Shown: positions 17,543 to 24,534 of the stretch, piece by piece
Layout of the letters: every line of letters begins with the position of its first letter
How positions within the stretch are numbered: the stretch's first letter is position 1
Source: Tenacibaculum finnmarkense
GTDB taxonomy: Bacteria > Bacteroidota > Bacteroidia > Flavobacteriales > Flavobacteriaceae
Direction: 5' to 3'
NCBI RefSeq assembly: GCF_900239185.1
Contig: NZ_OENA01000038.1
Location: forward strand, 1-64,000
Length of the DNA: 64,000 nt
Program-made: the position numbers and the translations under genes
The notes under the pieces: model-generated
The model's database searches: none
What the model was told of the DNA's origin: nothing
The model's input: only the letters and a program-made list of their open reading frames with translations

Positions 17543-18574
17543 ATGCAACTGTACAATAAATTAAGCGCCAATGAGCGTGCTGCTTTAATAGACGAAGCAG
17601 GAAAAGACCGTATTACTATTTCATTTTATCAGTATTATAAAATAGAAAATCCTCAACTTTTTAGAGATAAATTGTTCTTAGAATGGAACGAATTAGATGT
17701 TTTAGGTAGAACCTACGTTTCTTACGAAGGAATTAACGCCCAAATATCAGTAGCTTCTGAAAATTTCTTAGCCTTAAAGGAACAATTAGATGCGATTTCA
17801 TTTTTAAAAGATATTCGATTAAACGTAGCTGTTGAACACGATAATAAATCGTTTTTAAAATTAAAAGTAAAGGTTCGTAACAAGATTGTTGCCGATGGTT
17901 TAAACGATACAACTTTTGATGTAACCAACAAAGGTGTGCATTTAAACGCCAAAGATTTTAATGAAATGCTAGCAAACCCAAACACGGTTTGTGTAGATAT
18001 GCGAAATCATTACGAAAGTGAAATTGGTCATTTTGACGGCGCAGTAACACCTGATGTTGATACTTTTAGAGATTCGTTAGATATTATTGAACAAGATTTA
18101 AAAGACAACAAAGAAGATAAAAATTTATTGATGTATTGTACTGGTGGTATTCGTTGCGAAAAAGCATCGGCCTATTACAAGCACAAAGGTTTTAAAAATG
18201 TTTTTCAGCTAGAAGGCGGAATTATTGAATATACGCGTCAGGTAAAAGACGAAGGAATCGAAAATAAATTTATTGGTAAAAATTTTGTTTTCGACCACAG
18301 AAGAGCCGAACGAATTACCGATGACGTAGTTTCTAATTGTCATCAATGTGGAAAAGCTTGTGATGAGCATACAAACTGTGCCAATGAAGGTTGTCATTTA
18401 TTGTTTATTCAATGTGATGAATGTGCTGAAAAAACAGAAAATACCTGTTCAACCGATTGTCAAGAAATCATTCAATTATCTTGGGAAGAACAAAAAGCAT
18501 TACGAAAAGGTACACATGCTAGTAATAAAATCTTCAAAAAAGGACGTTCTGAAGTTCTGAAATTCAAAAAATAA
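17543..18574 (+). CDS. trhO: tRNA uridine(34) hydroxylase, rhodanese-type (TrhO/YceA)
   Basis: This 343-residue protein has an N-terminal acylphosphatase-like domain (about 1-110), then a rhodanese domain with the active-site loop YCTGGIRCEKAS, Cys199 being the catalytic residue. The C-terminal Cys/His-rich region (CHQCGKACDEHTNC and further Cys to CAEKTENTCSTDC) probably binds a metal. TrhO uses O2 to make 5-hydroxyuridine at wobble position 34 of some tRNAs. The length is normal for the family. It is monocistronic with a hairpin after it. Confidence 0.92.
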   Translation: MQLYNKLSANERAALIDEAGKDRITISFYQYYKIENPQLFRDKLFLEWNELDVLGRTYVSYEGINAQISVASENFLALKEQLDAISFLKDIRLNVAVEHDNKSFLKLKVKVRNKIVADGLNDTTFDVTNKGVHLNAKDFNEMLANPNTVCVDMRNHYESEIGHFDGAVTPDVDTFRDSLDIIEQDLKDNKEDKNLLMYCTGGIRCEKASAYYKHKGFKNVFQLEGGIIEYTRQVKDEGIENKFIGKNFVFDHRRAERITDDVVSNCHQCGKACDEHTNCANEGCHLLFIQCDECAEKTENTCSTDCQEIIQLSWEEQKALRKGTHASNKIFKKGRSEVLKFKK

Positions 18575-18580
18575 ATCACT

Positions 18581-18611
18581 AAAAAAAGCGTTCGAAAAGA
18601 GCGCTTTTTTT
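18581..18611. terminator. Bidirectional terminator between trhO and the LytS-like kinase gene
   Basis: AAAAAAAGCG (18581-18590) and CGCTTTTTTT (18602-18611) form the stem, with an 11-nt loop. The A and T tracts suit both flanking convergent genes. Confidence 0.75.
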
Positions 18612-18615
18612 AGTT

Positions 18616-20388
18616 TTAATGCAAAGGTATTTTCAAGGAAACTTTTGTGCCTTTTGCCTTACCATTTTCATCAACCAAATCAATATAAACCAACGAATAC
18701 TCATTTTGAAATTGTGTCGAAAAATTTTTCAAACGTTCTTTGGTTAAGTAAATTCCTATTGATTTTCTGTTTAACGTTTTATTATTTTTAATTCTAAGTG
18801 CTTCTTTTCTACCAATACCATTGTCTTCTATTTCAATTTTAATAAATTCTTTGGCTATTTTAACAACAGATATTTCTAGTTTTTTACTTCCTATTTTTGA
18901 TGATAAGCCGTGCCAAATGGCATTTTCTAAAAAAGGCTGTAAAATTAATGGTGGAACTTTAATCCTTTCTAAATTTACAGATTCGTTAATAGTTTGGGTA
19001 TATATTATAGCATTTGAAAGCCGTATATTTTCAATACTCATATATAGGTTCATTGTTCTGAGCTCTTCGCTTAAAGTAACTTCTTTTATAATAGTCGATT
19101 CTAAAATATTGCGCATTAGTTTTGAAAATTTATTCAAATAATACACCGCATTTTTTTGTTCGTTATTAATAATATACAATTTAATCGAATTCAAGGCATT
19201 AAACACAAAGTGCGGATTCATCTGAATTCTTAAGGTCTTTTGCTCTAACAGTAATATTTGTTTTTCATTTTTTAACAAGCGCTGTCTGTACATTGAATAT
19301 AGCAAAAATCCAAAAAAAGCAAGCAACATTAATACTATAATTAAAATATTTCTATTTCGGATGTTCTTTATTTTAGCTATTTTATTTTCAATCGCTAAAC
19401 TCTTTATTTTATTAGCACTTACTTCAATATCGTATTTATTAATAAGACTATTTACATAGCGAATATCTTTATTATTAAATCTTTTTTTAGCTATTTCAAT
19501 TGATTTTTGATAGTAATTTAATGCCGCCTTATAATTTTCTGTTTGTTTATTTAATTCCGATAAATGATTATAACAATTTTCTAAATTTGATAAATTAGTA
19601 TCTTTTAATCCTATTTCTAATGATTTTTTCAAATAATAATCAGCCTTTTTATCTTCTTTTAATTTCAAAAAAACCCAGCCTAAACTGCTGTAGACTTTTG
19701 ATAAAATATCGCTATTTCCAATATCTTCAGCAAGTGTTTGTATTTCAACTAAACAGCTGTGAGCAGCTTTATACTGTCCTTTTATAATTAAAACATTGGC
19801 AATACTATTATGACAAATTATCATTACTAATTTATCTTTATTAAGTGTGTTATAGCCTAACGATTTTTTAAAATCAGCCAATGCTTTATCTAAATTTCCT
19901 GTTTTTTGATATGCAAGCCCTCGCTGTTGATAACTACTTGCTAAGCCACTAATATTACCTACTTCTTCCTGTATAGGAATCGATTGATTAAATAAATCTA
20001 ACGCTCTTTCATATTGTTTTAAGGATATATAAATAGTTGCAATACTATTTATCGCAATACTAGCACTGTGTTTAACATCGTTGTTTTTACTTTTTATATT
20101 GGCTATAATATCTAAAGCTTCTTGATGGTAATTTAATGCTTCTCGAATGTTGTCTTGTTGGTTATAAGCATTACCTAACTTGTTTAATATTACAAGCGTT
20201 TCGGCATTGTTTTTTACAATTCTAACCTGTTTTAGTGCAGCTTTAAGCTTTGCTATTTTTTTAGACTTAAAAAAGGCTGCTTCTTTTTTACTGACAGTAT
20301 TTAAAAATAAACTATCTCCATTTTTTTGCGCTAAACAAATCGGTAGTGTACAGAAAAACAAGAAAATTATAAAACTGATTATTTTCAT
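18616..20388 (-). CDS. TPR-containing LytS-type sensor histidine kinase
   Basis: This 590-residue protein has a signal-like N-terminus (MKIISFIIFLFFCTLPICLA) and a periplasmic array of about six TPR repeats (about 60-310, with NKLGNAYNQQDNIREALNYH as a clear unit). A membrane helix (ILIIVLMLLAFFGFLLYSMY) and a His_kinase domain with MNPHFVFNALNSIKLYI follow. The ATPase part has LILQPFLENAIWHGLS and EDNGIGRKEAL. This layout is the common Bacteroidota TPR-HK that works with a LytTR regulator, and one lies 10 bp upstream of it on the same strand. The signal sensed by the TPR domain is unknown. Confidence 0.9.
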   Translation of the reverse strand: MKIISFIIFLFFCTLPICLAQKNGDSLFLNTVSKKEAAFFKSKKIAKLKAALKQVRIVKNNAETLVILNKLGNAYNQQDNIREALNYHQEALDIIANIKSKNNDVKHSASIAINSIATIYISLKQYERALDLFNQSIPIQEEVGNISGLASSYQQRGLAYQKTGNLDKALADFKKSLGYNTLNKDKLVMIICHNSIANVLIIKGQYKAAHSCLVEIQTLAEDIGNSDILSKVYSSLGWVFLKLKEDKKADYYLKKSLEIGLKDTNLSNLENCYNHLSELNKQTENYKAALNYYQKSIEIAKKRFNNKDIRYVNSLINKYDIEVSANKIKSLAIENKIAKIKNIRNRNILIIVLMLLAFFGFLLYSMYRQRLLKNEKQILLLEQKTLRIQMNPHFVFNALNSIKLYIINNEQKNAVYYLNKFSKLMRNILESTIIKEVTLSEELRTMNLYMSIENIRLSNAIIYTQTINESVNLERIKVPPLILQPFLENAIWHGLSSKIGSKKLEISVVKIAKEFIKIEIEDNGIGRKEALRIKNNKTLNRKSIGIYLTKERLKNFSTQFQNEYSLVYIDLVDENGKAKGTKVSLKIPLH

Positions 20389-20398
20389 AAAAATAGCT

Positions 20399-21133
20399 TT
20401 AAAATTTTTCTAAAAAGTCTGATTTCTTTTGACGAGAAACAGGGATTCTATGATTGTCTTCTAAAATAACATATCCGTCCGATTTTATAAATTGCTTTAA
20501 TTTATTTAAGTTGATAATAAATGAATTGTGAATTCTAAAAAAATGCTCTTCAGGAAGTAGTGCATTTATTTCTTTTAGTTTTTTTGTTACCACAATTTTT
20601 TTATTATTAATGGTATGAATAGAACAATAGTTTCCGTCCGACTCTACAAATACAATTTCCGATTGTTTTAAAAAGATGAGTTTTCCATCGGTATTAATTG
20701 TAATTTTTCTTTTGTTAAATTTGTTATTAAAATTAGAAAGTATTTGTTCAATTTTTTCACTGCTATTACTTTTTTCATGATAATTTTTAACCCTATTTAA
20801 TGTTACCTCTAAATCATCAGAATCTATGGGTTTTAATAAATAATCAATTGCATCATTTTTTAAAGCCTTTATAGCATATTCACTATAAGCAGTTGTAATA
20901 ACAATGGCAAAATCTTTTCTATTTAACCTTTCTAACAATTGAAAACCATCCATTGTTGGCATTTCAATATCTAAAAAAAGACAATCAATCGCATTATTAT
21001 TTATATATTTTATAGCCTCTTCTGCTTGAGTAAATGTTTGTATAACTTCTAGGTCATCATTAAAACTAGACAATTCCCACAAAAGTCCTTCTATTGCCTT
21101 AGGCTCGTCATCAACAATTACAGCTCGTAACAT
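20399..21133 (-). CDS. LytTR-family response regulator
   Basis: This 244-residue protein has a receiver domain (about 1-125) with acidic DDE at 8-10, the phospho-acceptor Asp55 in CLFLDIEMP, and TTAYSEYAIKAL with the conserved Thr. A C-terminal LytTR DNA-binding domain follows (about 145-244), with FFRIHNSFIINLNKLKQF and DNHRIPVSRQKK. It is the likely partner of the TPR kinase downstream. Its regulon cannot be read here. The pair forms a two-gene operon starting at the TATATTTG box near 21157. Confidence 0.93.
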   Translation of the reverse strand: MLRAVIVDDEPKAIEGLLWELSSFNDDLEVIQTFTQAEEAIKYINNNAIDCLFLDIEMPTMDGFQLLERLNRKDFAIVITTAYSEYAIKALKNDAIDYLLKPIDSDDLEVTLNRVKNYHEKSNSSEKIEQILSNFNNKFNKRKITINTDGKLIFLKQSEIVFVESDGNYCSIHTINNKKIVVTKKLKEINALLPEEHFFRIHNSFIINLNKLKQFIKSDGYVILEDNHRIPVSRQKKSDFLEKF

Positions 21134-21149
21134 ACATCAAATTTTACCT

Positions 21150-21157
21150 CAAATATA
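21150..21157 (-). promoter_or_regulatory. -7 box TATATTTG for the two-component operon
   Basis: On the - strand, TATATTTG lies 16 nt before the start codon at 21133, predicting a leader of only about 10 nt. The -33 region is not clear. Confidence 0.5.
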
Positions 21158-21302
21158 ATCGATATTAGGCTAAATAAGAACACAAAAAGCTGAAAAACAC
21201 TATTTAAAAAAAGGGAAAGTGCTTAAAATTAAAATAAAAACCATCCATACATAAATTGATACCATTTATACATAAGTTCTTTTTTCTGACATCTTTTTTA
21301 AA

Positions 21303-21412
21303 GATATTTGCATCTATATAATATACATGGGAAATCATTTTGATAAATTGGGGGATTAATCAAAATTGATCGTAAACAAAAGCATCACTCTAATAAGGTG
21401 GTGCTTTTTTTT
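21303..21412 (+). ncRNA. Short + strand transcription unit of unknown role (small RNA or leader-peptide gene)
   Basis: A near-consensus -7 box (GATATTTGC, 21303-21311) is followed by about 95 nt that end in an intrinsic terminator. That terminator has AAAGCATCAC (21379-21388) pairing with GTGGTGCTTT (21399-21408), then a T8 run. Inside is a 10-codon frame at 21327-21359 (MGNHFDKLGD, stop TAA). No + strand gene follows for 1.8 kb, so this is not the leader of a neighbour. It could be a small regulatory RNA or encode a tiny peptide. Promoter, frame and terminator are visible; transcription is inferred. Confidence 0.4.
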
Positions 21413-21442
21413 ATGCACAATATTTTAAATTTAGCGCATAAA

Positions 21443-21472
21443 AAAGCTCAAACAATAAATTGTTTGAGCTTT
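21443..21472 (-). terminator. Intrinsic terminator after rpmA
   Basis: AAAGCTCAAACAAT (21443-21456) pairs perfectly with ATTGTTTGAGCTTT (21459-21472) across 2 nt; the A tract on the + strand gives a U run on the - strand transcript. It ends the rplU-rpmA operon 23 bp after rpmA. Confidence 0.8.
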
Positions 21473-21494
21473 AATATATGTAATCAGAAATTTC

Positions 21495-21755
21495 TTAAGC
21501 CTCGAAAGGAACTATAGAAACGTATGATCTGTCATTTCTTTTCTTTCTGAAAGCAACAACACCATCAACTCTAGCATGTAAAGTATGATCTTTCCCCATG
21601 TAAACATTTTTACCTGGATTGTGTGTTGTACCTCTTTGACGAACAATAATATTACCTGCAATAGCAGCTTGTCCTCCAAAAATCTTTACTCCTAATCGTT
21701 TCGATTCTGATTCTCTACCATTCTTCGAACTACCGACACCTTTTTTATGAGCCAT
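21495..21755 (-). CDS. rpmA: 50S ribosomal protein L27
   Basis: This 86-residue protein starts [20 protein letters not shown] and includes the family signature [17 protein letters not shown]27 lies near the peptidyl-transferase centre of the large subunit. The gene is 36 bp after rplU, the conserved order. The direct MAHKKG start shows that no N-terminal prepeptide needs removal, unlike in Firmicutes. Confidence 0.97.
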   Translation of the reverse strand: MAHKKGVGSSKNGRESESKRLGVKIFGGQAAIAGNIIVRQRGTTHNPGKNVYMGKDHTLHARVDGVVAFRKKRNDRSYVSIVPFEA

Positions 21756-21791
21756 CTTATTTTGATTTTTTTAGATTAAACTTGTACGGGA

Positions 21792-22427
21792 TTATTTTTC
21801 AATTCCTCCGTCTAACTTGTCTTGTAACACTTTTAAAACATCCCACTCACCATCAGCAGCTAATTGCGCTTGTTTTGGCCAAGTAGTAGTAACTAAGTGA
21901 GATAAACGAGAACTAGCTTCTACTAAAATTTTACTTAATGTAGCTGGGTCTTGTTTTGCAACTTTCGCAAAAGTATCGATTCCTGCGTTCACTAAAGCTT
22001 CAGCAGCTTTAGGTCCAGCACCTTCAATCTTTGTTAAATCATCGGCTTTAGAAGCTTTTTTCGCAGCTTTCTTTGGTGCAGCTTTAGCAGCCTTTGGAGC
22101 AGCTTTAGAAGTTCCAGAAGCAACGATAGATTCAACTTGAATTTCAGTTAAATACTGTCTGTGTCCGTTTTTCTTTTTGTAACCTTTTCTTCTTTTCTTC
22201 TTGAAAACGATTACCTTATCACCTTTTAAGTGACGTAATACTTTTGCAGTTACTCCTGCACCTGTTATAGCTGGGGCGCCAATAGTTACGTTACCATTGT
22301 CTGCAATTAGCATAACGTTCTCAAATGTTACATTTGATCCTTCTGCTGCTTGTAAACGGTGTACGTATACTTTTTGGTCTTTTGCTACTTTAAATTGCTG
22401 CCCTGCTATCTCTACGATTGCGTACAT
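21792..22427 (-). CDS. rplU: 50S ribosomal protein L21 with a C-terminal helix-hairpin-helix extension
   Basis: Residues 1-103 form a normal L21 (MYAIVEIAGQQFKV, then FKKKRRKGYKKKNGHRQ). An Ala/Lys/Pro-rich linker (about 104-128) leads to an ~80-residue domain with LTKIEGAGPKAAEALVNAGI, a helix-hairpin-helix of the type found in DNA- or RNA-binding proteins. L21 binds 23S rRNA; the total of 211 residues is twice the usual length. The extension is known in Flavobacteriia, but I do not know its function. It heads the rplU-rpmA operon. Confidence 0.93.
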   Translation of the reverse strand: MYAIVEIAGQQFKVAKDQKVYVHRLQAAEGSNVTFENVMLIADNGNVTIGAPAITGAGVTAKVLRHLKGDKVIVFKKKRRKGYKKKNGHRQYLTEIQVESIVASGTSKAAPKAAKAAPKKAAKKASKADDLTKIEGAGPKAAEALVNAGIDTFAKVAKQDPATLSKILVEASSRLSHLVTTTWPKQAQLAADGEWDVLKVLQDKLDGGIEK

Positions 22428-22459
22428 ACTTTTTGTTTTGCGTTATTAGTTTACATTTT

Positions 22460-22486
22460 CCTCATGAAAATGAGGGTGCAAATATA
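22460..22486 (-). promoter_or_regulatory. rplU promoter and leader hairpin
   Basis: The -7 box TATATTTG is at 22486-22479 on the - strand, with TTG about 20 nt upstream. The predicted leader of about 45 nt contains the hairpin CCTCAT-GAAA-ATGAGG (22460-22475). It could be a site for autogenous control of the ribosomal operon; that is inference. Confidence 0.55.
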
Positions 22487-22619
22487 CGTTGTATAAAAAT
22501 AACAAACAATCTAAAGCTCAGAAAATTACTACTAATTTGCATCAAAACAAGTATTTACTTCTTAAAAAAGCAATAATAACCTATCTATCAAAACATTTGA
22601 ATTCATACTTATTTTTTTT

Positions 22620-22706
22620 TGGAGCTATTTCCCGCTTTCCGCACTCGCTCTTTTTTGAAAAAAAATCAAAAAAGGAGCTCAAACAATTGCTACAATCGGG
22701 GCTAAG
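22620..22706 (-). repeat. Family 1 interspersed repeat, inverted orientation
   Basis: Read on the - strand it runs from CTTAGCCCCGATTG to AGCGGGAAATAGCTCC, with the A/T-rich hairpin TTTTTTGATTTTT / AAAAAA in the centre. It differs from the other copies in that GTAGC replaces GAAGC at the left. It lies in the large gap upstream of rplU. The + strand frame that crosses it is not a gene. Confidence 0.8.
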
Positions 22707-22745
22707 CATCATCATCATATTTAAGATATTTCAAAAATTTATTTA

Positions 22746-23036
22746 GAGCCTGTTTAAATTTCATTTTAAAAAAAATTGTAACAGAATAATAAGAAATTGC
22801 ATCGGTCAACCTGAATTCATTTCAGGTTCGCATCCTGATTTGCCGTAGTTCTCCCCTTTTTTTTGATGATTCTTGTCAATTCGAGTGATTTTAATGACTA
22901 GAAGGAATTAAAATTGTATCGAGAATTTGAACTCTTTTATATTAATGAATTTCATGCTAAAAAAATTCTCGATACAATTTTTTTGAAGGAAAAAAATCAC
23001 TCGAACTGACAGCTTATTTAATTTTTAAACAGGCTC
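22746..23036. mobile_element. MITE-like element with 13-bp terminal inverted repeats and TTA target duplication
   Basis: The ends are GAGCCTGTTTAAA (22746-22758) and TTTAAACAGGCTC (23024-23036), flanked on both sides by TTA (22743-22745 and 23037-23039). That pattern resembles IS5-type insertions, which duplicate 3-4 bp with a central TA-like core. The 291-bp element has no open frame of note, so it could only move with a transposase from elsewhere. Inside are a hairpin AACCTGAA-TTCAT-TTCAGGTT (22808-22828) and two head-to-head half-copies of the repeat that flanks the GIY-YIG gene at 51 kb. Confidence 0.7.
22875..23012. repeat. Head-to-head half-copies of the cloverleaf repeat (family 2)
   Basis: The left half has TGTCAATTCGAGTGATTTT and AAAATTGTATCGAGA (22875-22924). 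The right half is its reverse: TTCTCGATACAATTTT then AAATCACTCGAACTGACA (22965-23012). Together they make a long inverted repeat inside the MITE-like element. The same words occur in the 3' half of the repeats at 50850 and 51273. Confidence 0.75.
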
Positions 23037-23064
23037 TTATAAAAATATTTTTCAACTAAAAAAA

Positions 23065-23131
23065 AGCCTTATTAAAACATAGAAATCACAAAAAAATGTT
23101 AAAAAATAGCCTTATTAAAATCTAGATATCA
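23065..23131 (+). repeat. Two 24-bp imperfect direct repeats upstream of the M16 operon
   Basis: AGCCTTATTAAAA begins both copies (23065-23088 and 23108-23131), each followed by TAGA and ATCA with three mismatches over 24 bp; the period is 43 bp. They end 69 bp before the first M16 start codon and could be tandem regulator sites. Confidence 0.45.
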
Positions 23132-23199
23132 TAATATGTAACAAACAGTCTAACTTCACGTCCTATATAAAAATCAGTTAAAAACTAAAAAAAATATCC

Positions 23200-24513
23200 A
23201 TGAAAAAAAGTATGATAACTCTTTCAATGGCTTTACTTGTTGGCTTTTATGCTACTGCTCAAAAAGTCGAATTTAAAGAGTACGATTTAAGCAACGGAAT
23301 GCATGTAATTTTGCATCAAGACAAGGCAGCCCCTGTAGTAACAACAGCAGTAATGTATCATGTTGGAGCAAAAGATGAACAGCCAAACAGAACAGGAATG
23401 GCACATTTTTTCGAACACTTATTGTTCGAAGGAACAAAAAATATTAAAAAAGGAGACTGGTTTAAAATTGTTTCATCTAACGGAGGAAAAAACAACGCAA
23501 ATACCACCGATGACAGAACCTATTACTACGAAGTATTCCCTTCAAACAACCTAGAATTAGGTTTATGGATGGAGTCGGAACGTTTATTACACCCTGTAAT
23601 TAATCAAGGCGGTGTTGACACTCAAAACGAAGTTGTAAAAGAAGAAAAAAGAATGCGTGTTGACAATCAGCCGTATGGAAGCTTCTTAGAAAATGTTAAA
23701 AAGAATATTTTCAAAAAGCATGCTTATAAAGGAACAACTATTGGTAAAATGAAGCATTTAGACGACGCTACTTTAGCCGAATTTTTAGCCTTTAATAAAA
23801 AATTCTACGTTCCTAATAATGCTACTTTAGTGGTTGCTGGTGATATCAATATCAAAAAAACTAAAAAATTAGTAGAAGCTTATTTTGGAAACATCCCTAG
23901 AGGTGCCGAAATAACAAGAAAATTTGTAAAAGAAGACCCAATCACCAAACAAATAAATGCCAAGGCCTATGATGCGAATATTCAAATTCCAGCAATTGTA
24001 AATGCCTACAGAACTCCTTCTATGAAAAGTAGAGAAGCAAGAGTTTTAGACATGATTTCAACCTATTTAAGTGATGGAAAAAGTTCTGTTTTATATAAAA
24101 AATTAGTCGATACTAAAAAAATGGCATTACAAGTTGGTGCTTTTAGTGTTAGCCAAGAAGATTACGGAACTTACGTGGTGTATGGGCTTCCTTTAGGAAA
24201 AACTTCTTTAACTGATTTAACCAAAGAAATTGATGAAGAAATTGTAAAAATCCAAACCAATTTAATTTCAGAAAAAGCCTATCAAAAATTACAAAATAAA
24301 TTTGAAAATGATTTTGTAAACGCTAACGCAAGTGTTGAAGGTGTTGCAAATTCTTTAGCACGTTTTAACGTATTATATGGCGATACCAATTTAATAAACA
24401 CCGAAATTGATATTTTCCGTTCTATTACTCGTGAAGAAATTAGAGCTGCTGCAAAAAAATACCTAAACCCAAATCAACGATTAGTTTTAGAATATTTACC
24501 AAAAAAGAAATAA
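23200..24513 (+). CDS. M16-family zinc metallopeptidase (active subunit)
   Basis: This 437-residue protein starts with a signal peptide (MKKSMITLSMALLVGFYATA). It carries the inverted zinc motif HFFEH at residues 69-73 and the distal acidic partner region in NEVVKEEKRMR, all typical of the catalytic subunit of M16 (pitrilysin/MPP-like) peptidases. It should act in the periplasm on peptides. The next gene, 21 bp downstream, encodes a related protein without the zinc motif; such pairs form an active/inactive heterodimer in other bacteria. Both are probably transcribed together. Confidence 0.93.
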   Translation: MKKSMITLSMALLVGFYATAQKVEFKEYDLSNGMHVILHQDKAAPVVTTAVMYHVGAKDEQPNRTGMAHFFEHLLFEGTKNIKKGDWFKIVSSNGGKNNANTTDDRTYYYEVFPSNNLELGLWMESERLLHPVINQGGVDTQNEVVKEEKRMRVDNQPYGSFLENVKKNIFKKHAYKGTTIGKMKHLDDATLAEFLAFNKKFYVPNNATLVVAGDINIKKTKKLVEAYFGNIPRGAEITRKFVKEDPITKQINAKAYDANIQIPAIVNAYRTPSMKSREARVLDMISTYLSDGKSSVLYKKLVDTKKMALQVGAFSVSQEDYGTYVVYGLPLGKTSLTDLTKEIDEEIVKIQTNLISEKAYQKLQNKFENDFVNANASVEGVANSLARFNVLYGDTNLINTEIDIFRSITREEIRAAAKKYLNPNQRLVLEYLPKKK

Positions 24514-24534
24514 ATCAAAAGACATTAATATATT

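Noticed and set aside
22489..22746. An 85-codon + strand frame in the gap before the M16 operon
   Set aside because: Most of it is translated family 1 repeat and promoter region of rplU; the peptide resembles other repeat translations (for example on the - strand near 53100).
22801..22860. Possible tRNA-like fold with a TTCG-containing stem
   Set aside because: Only one hairpin (AACCTGAA/TTCAGGTT) is present; there is no acceptor stem, anticodon arm or CCA context. It belongs to the MITE-like element.
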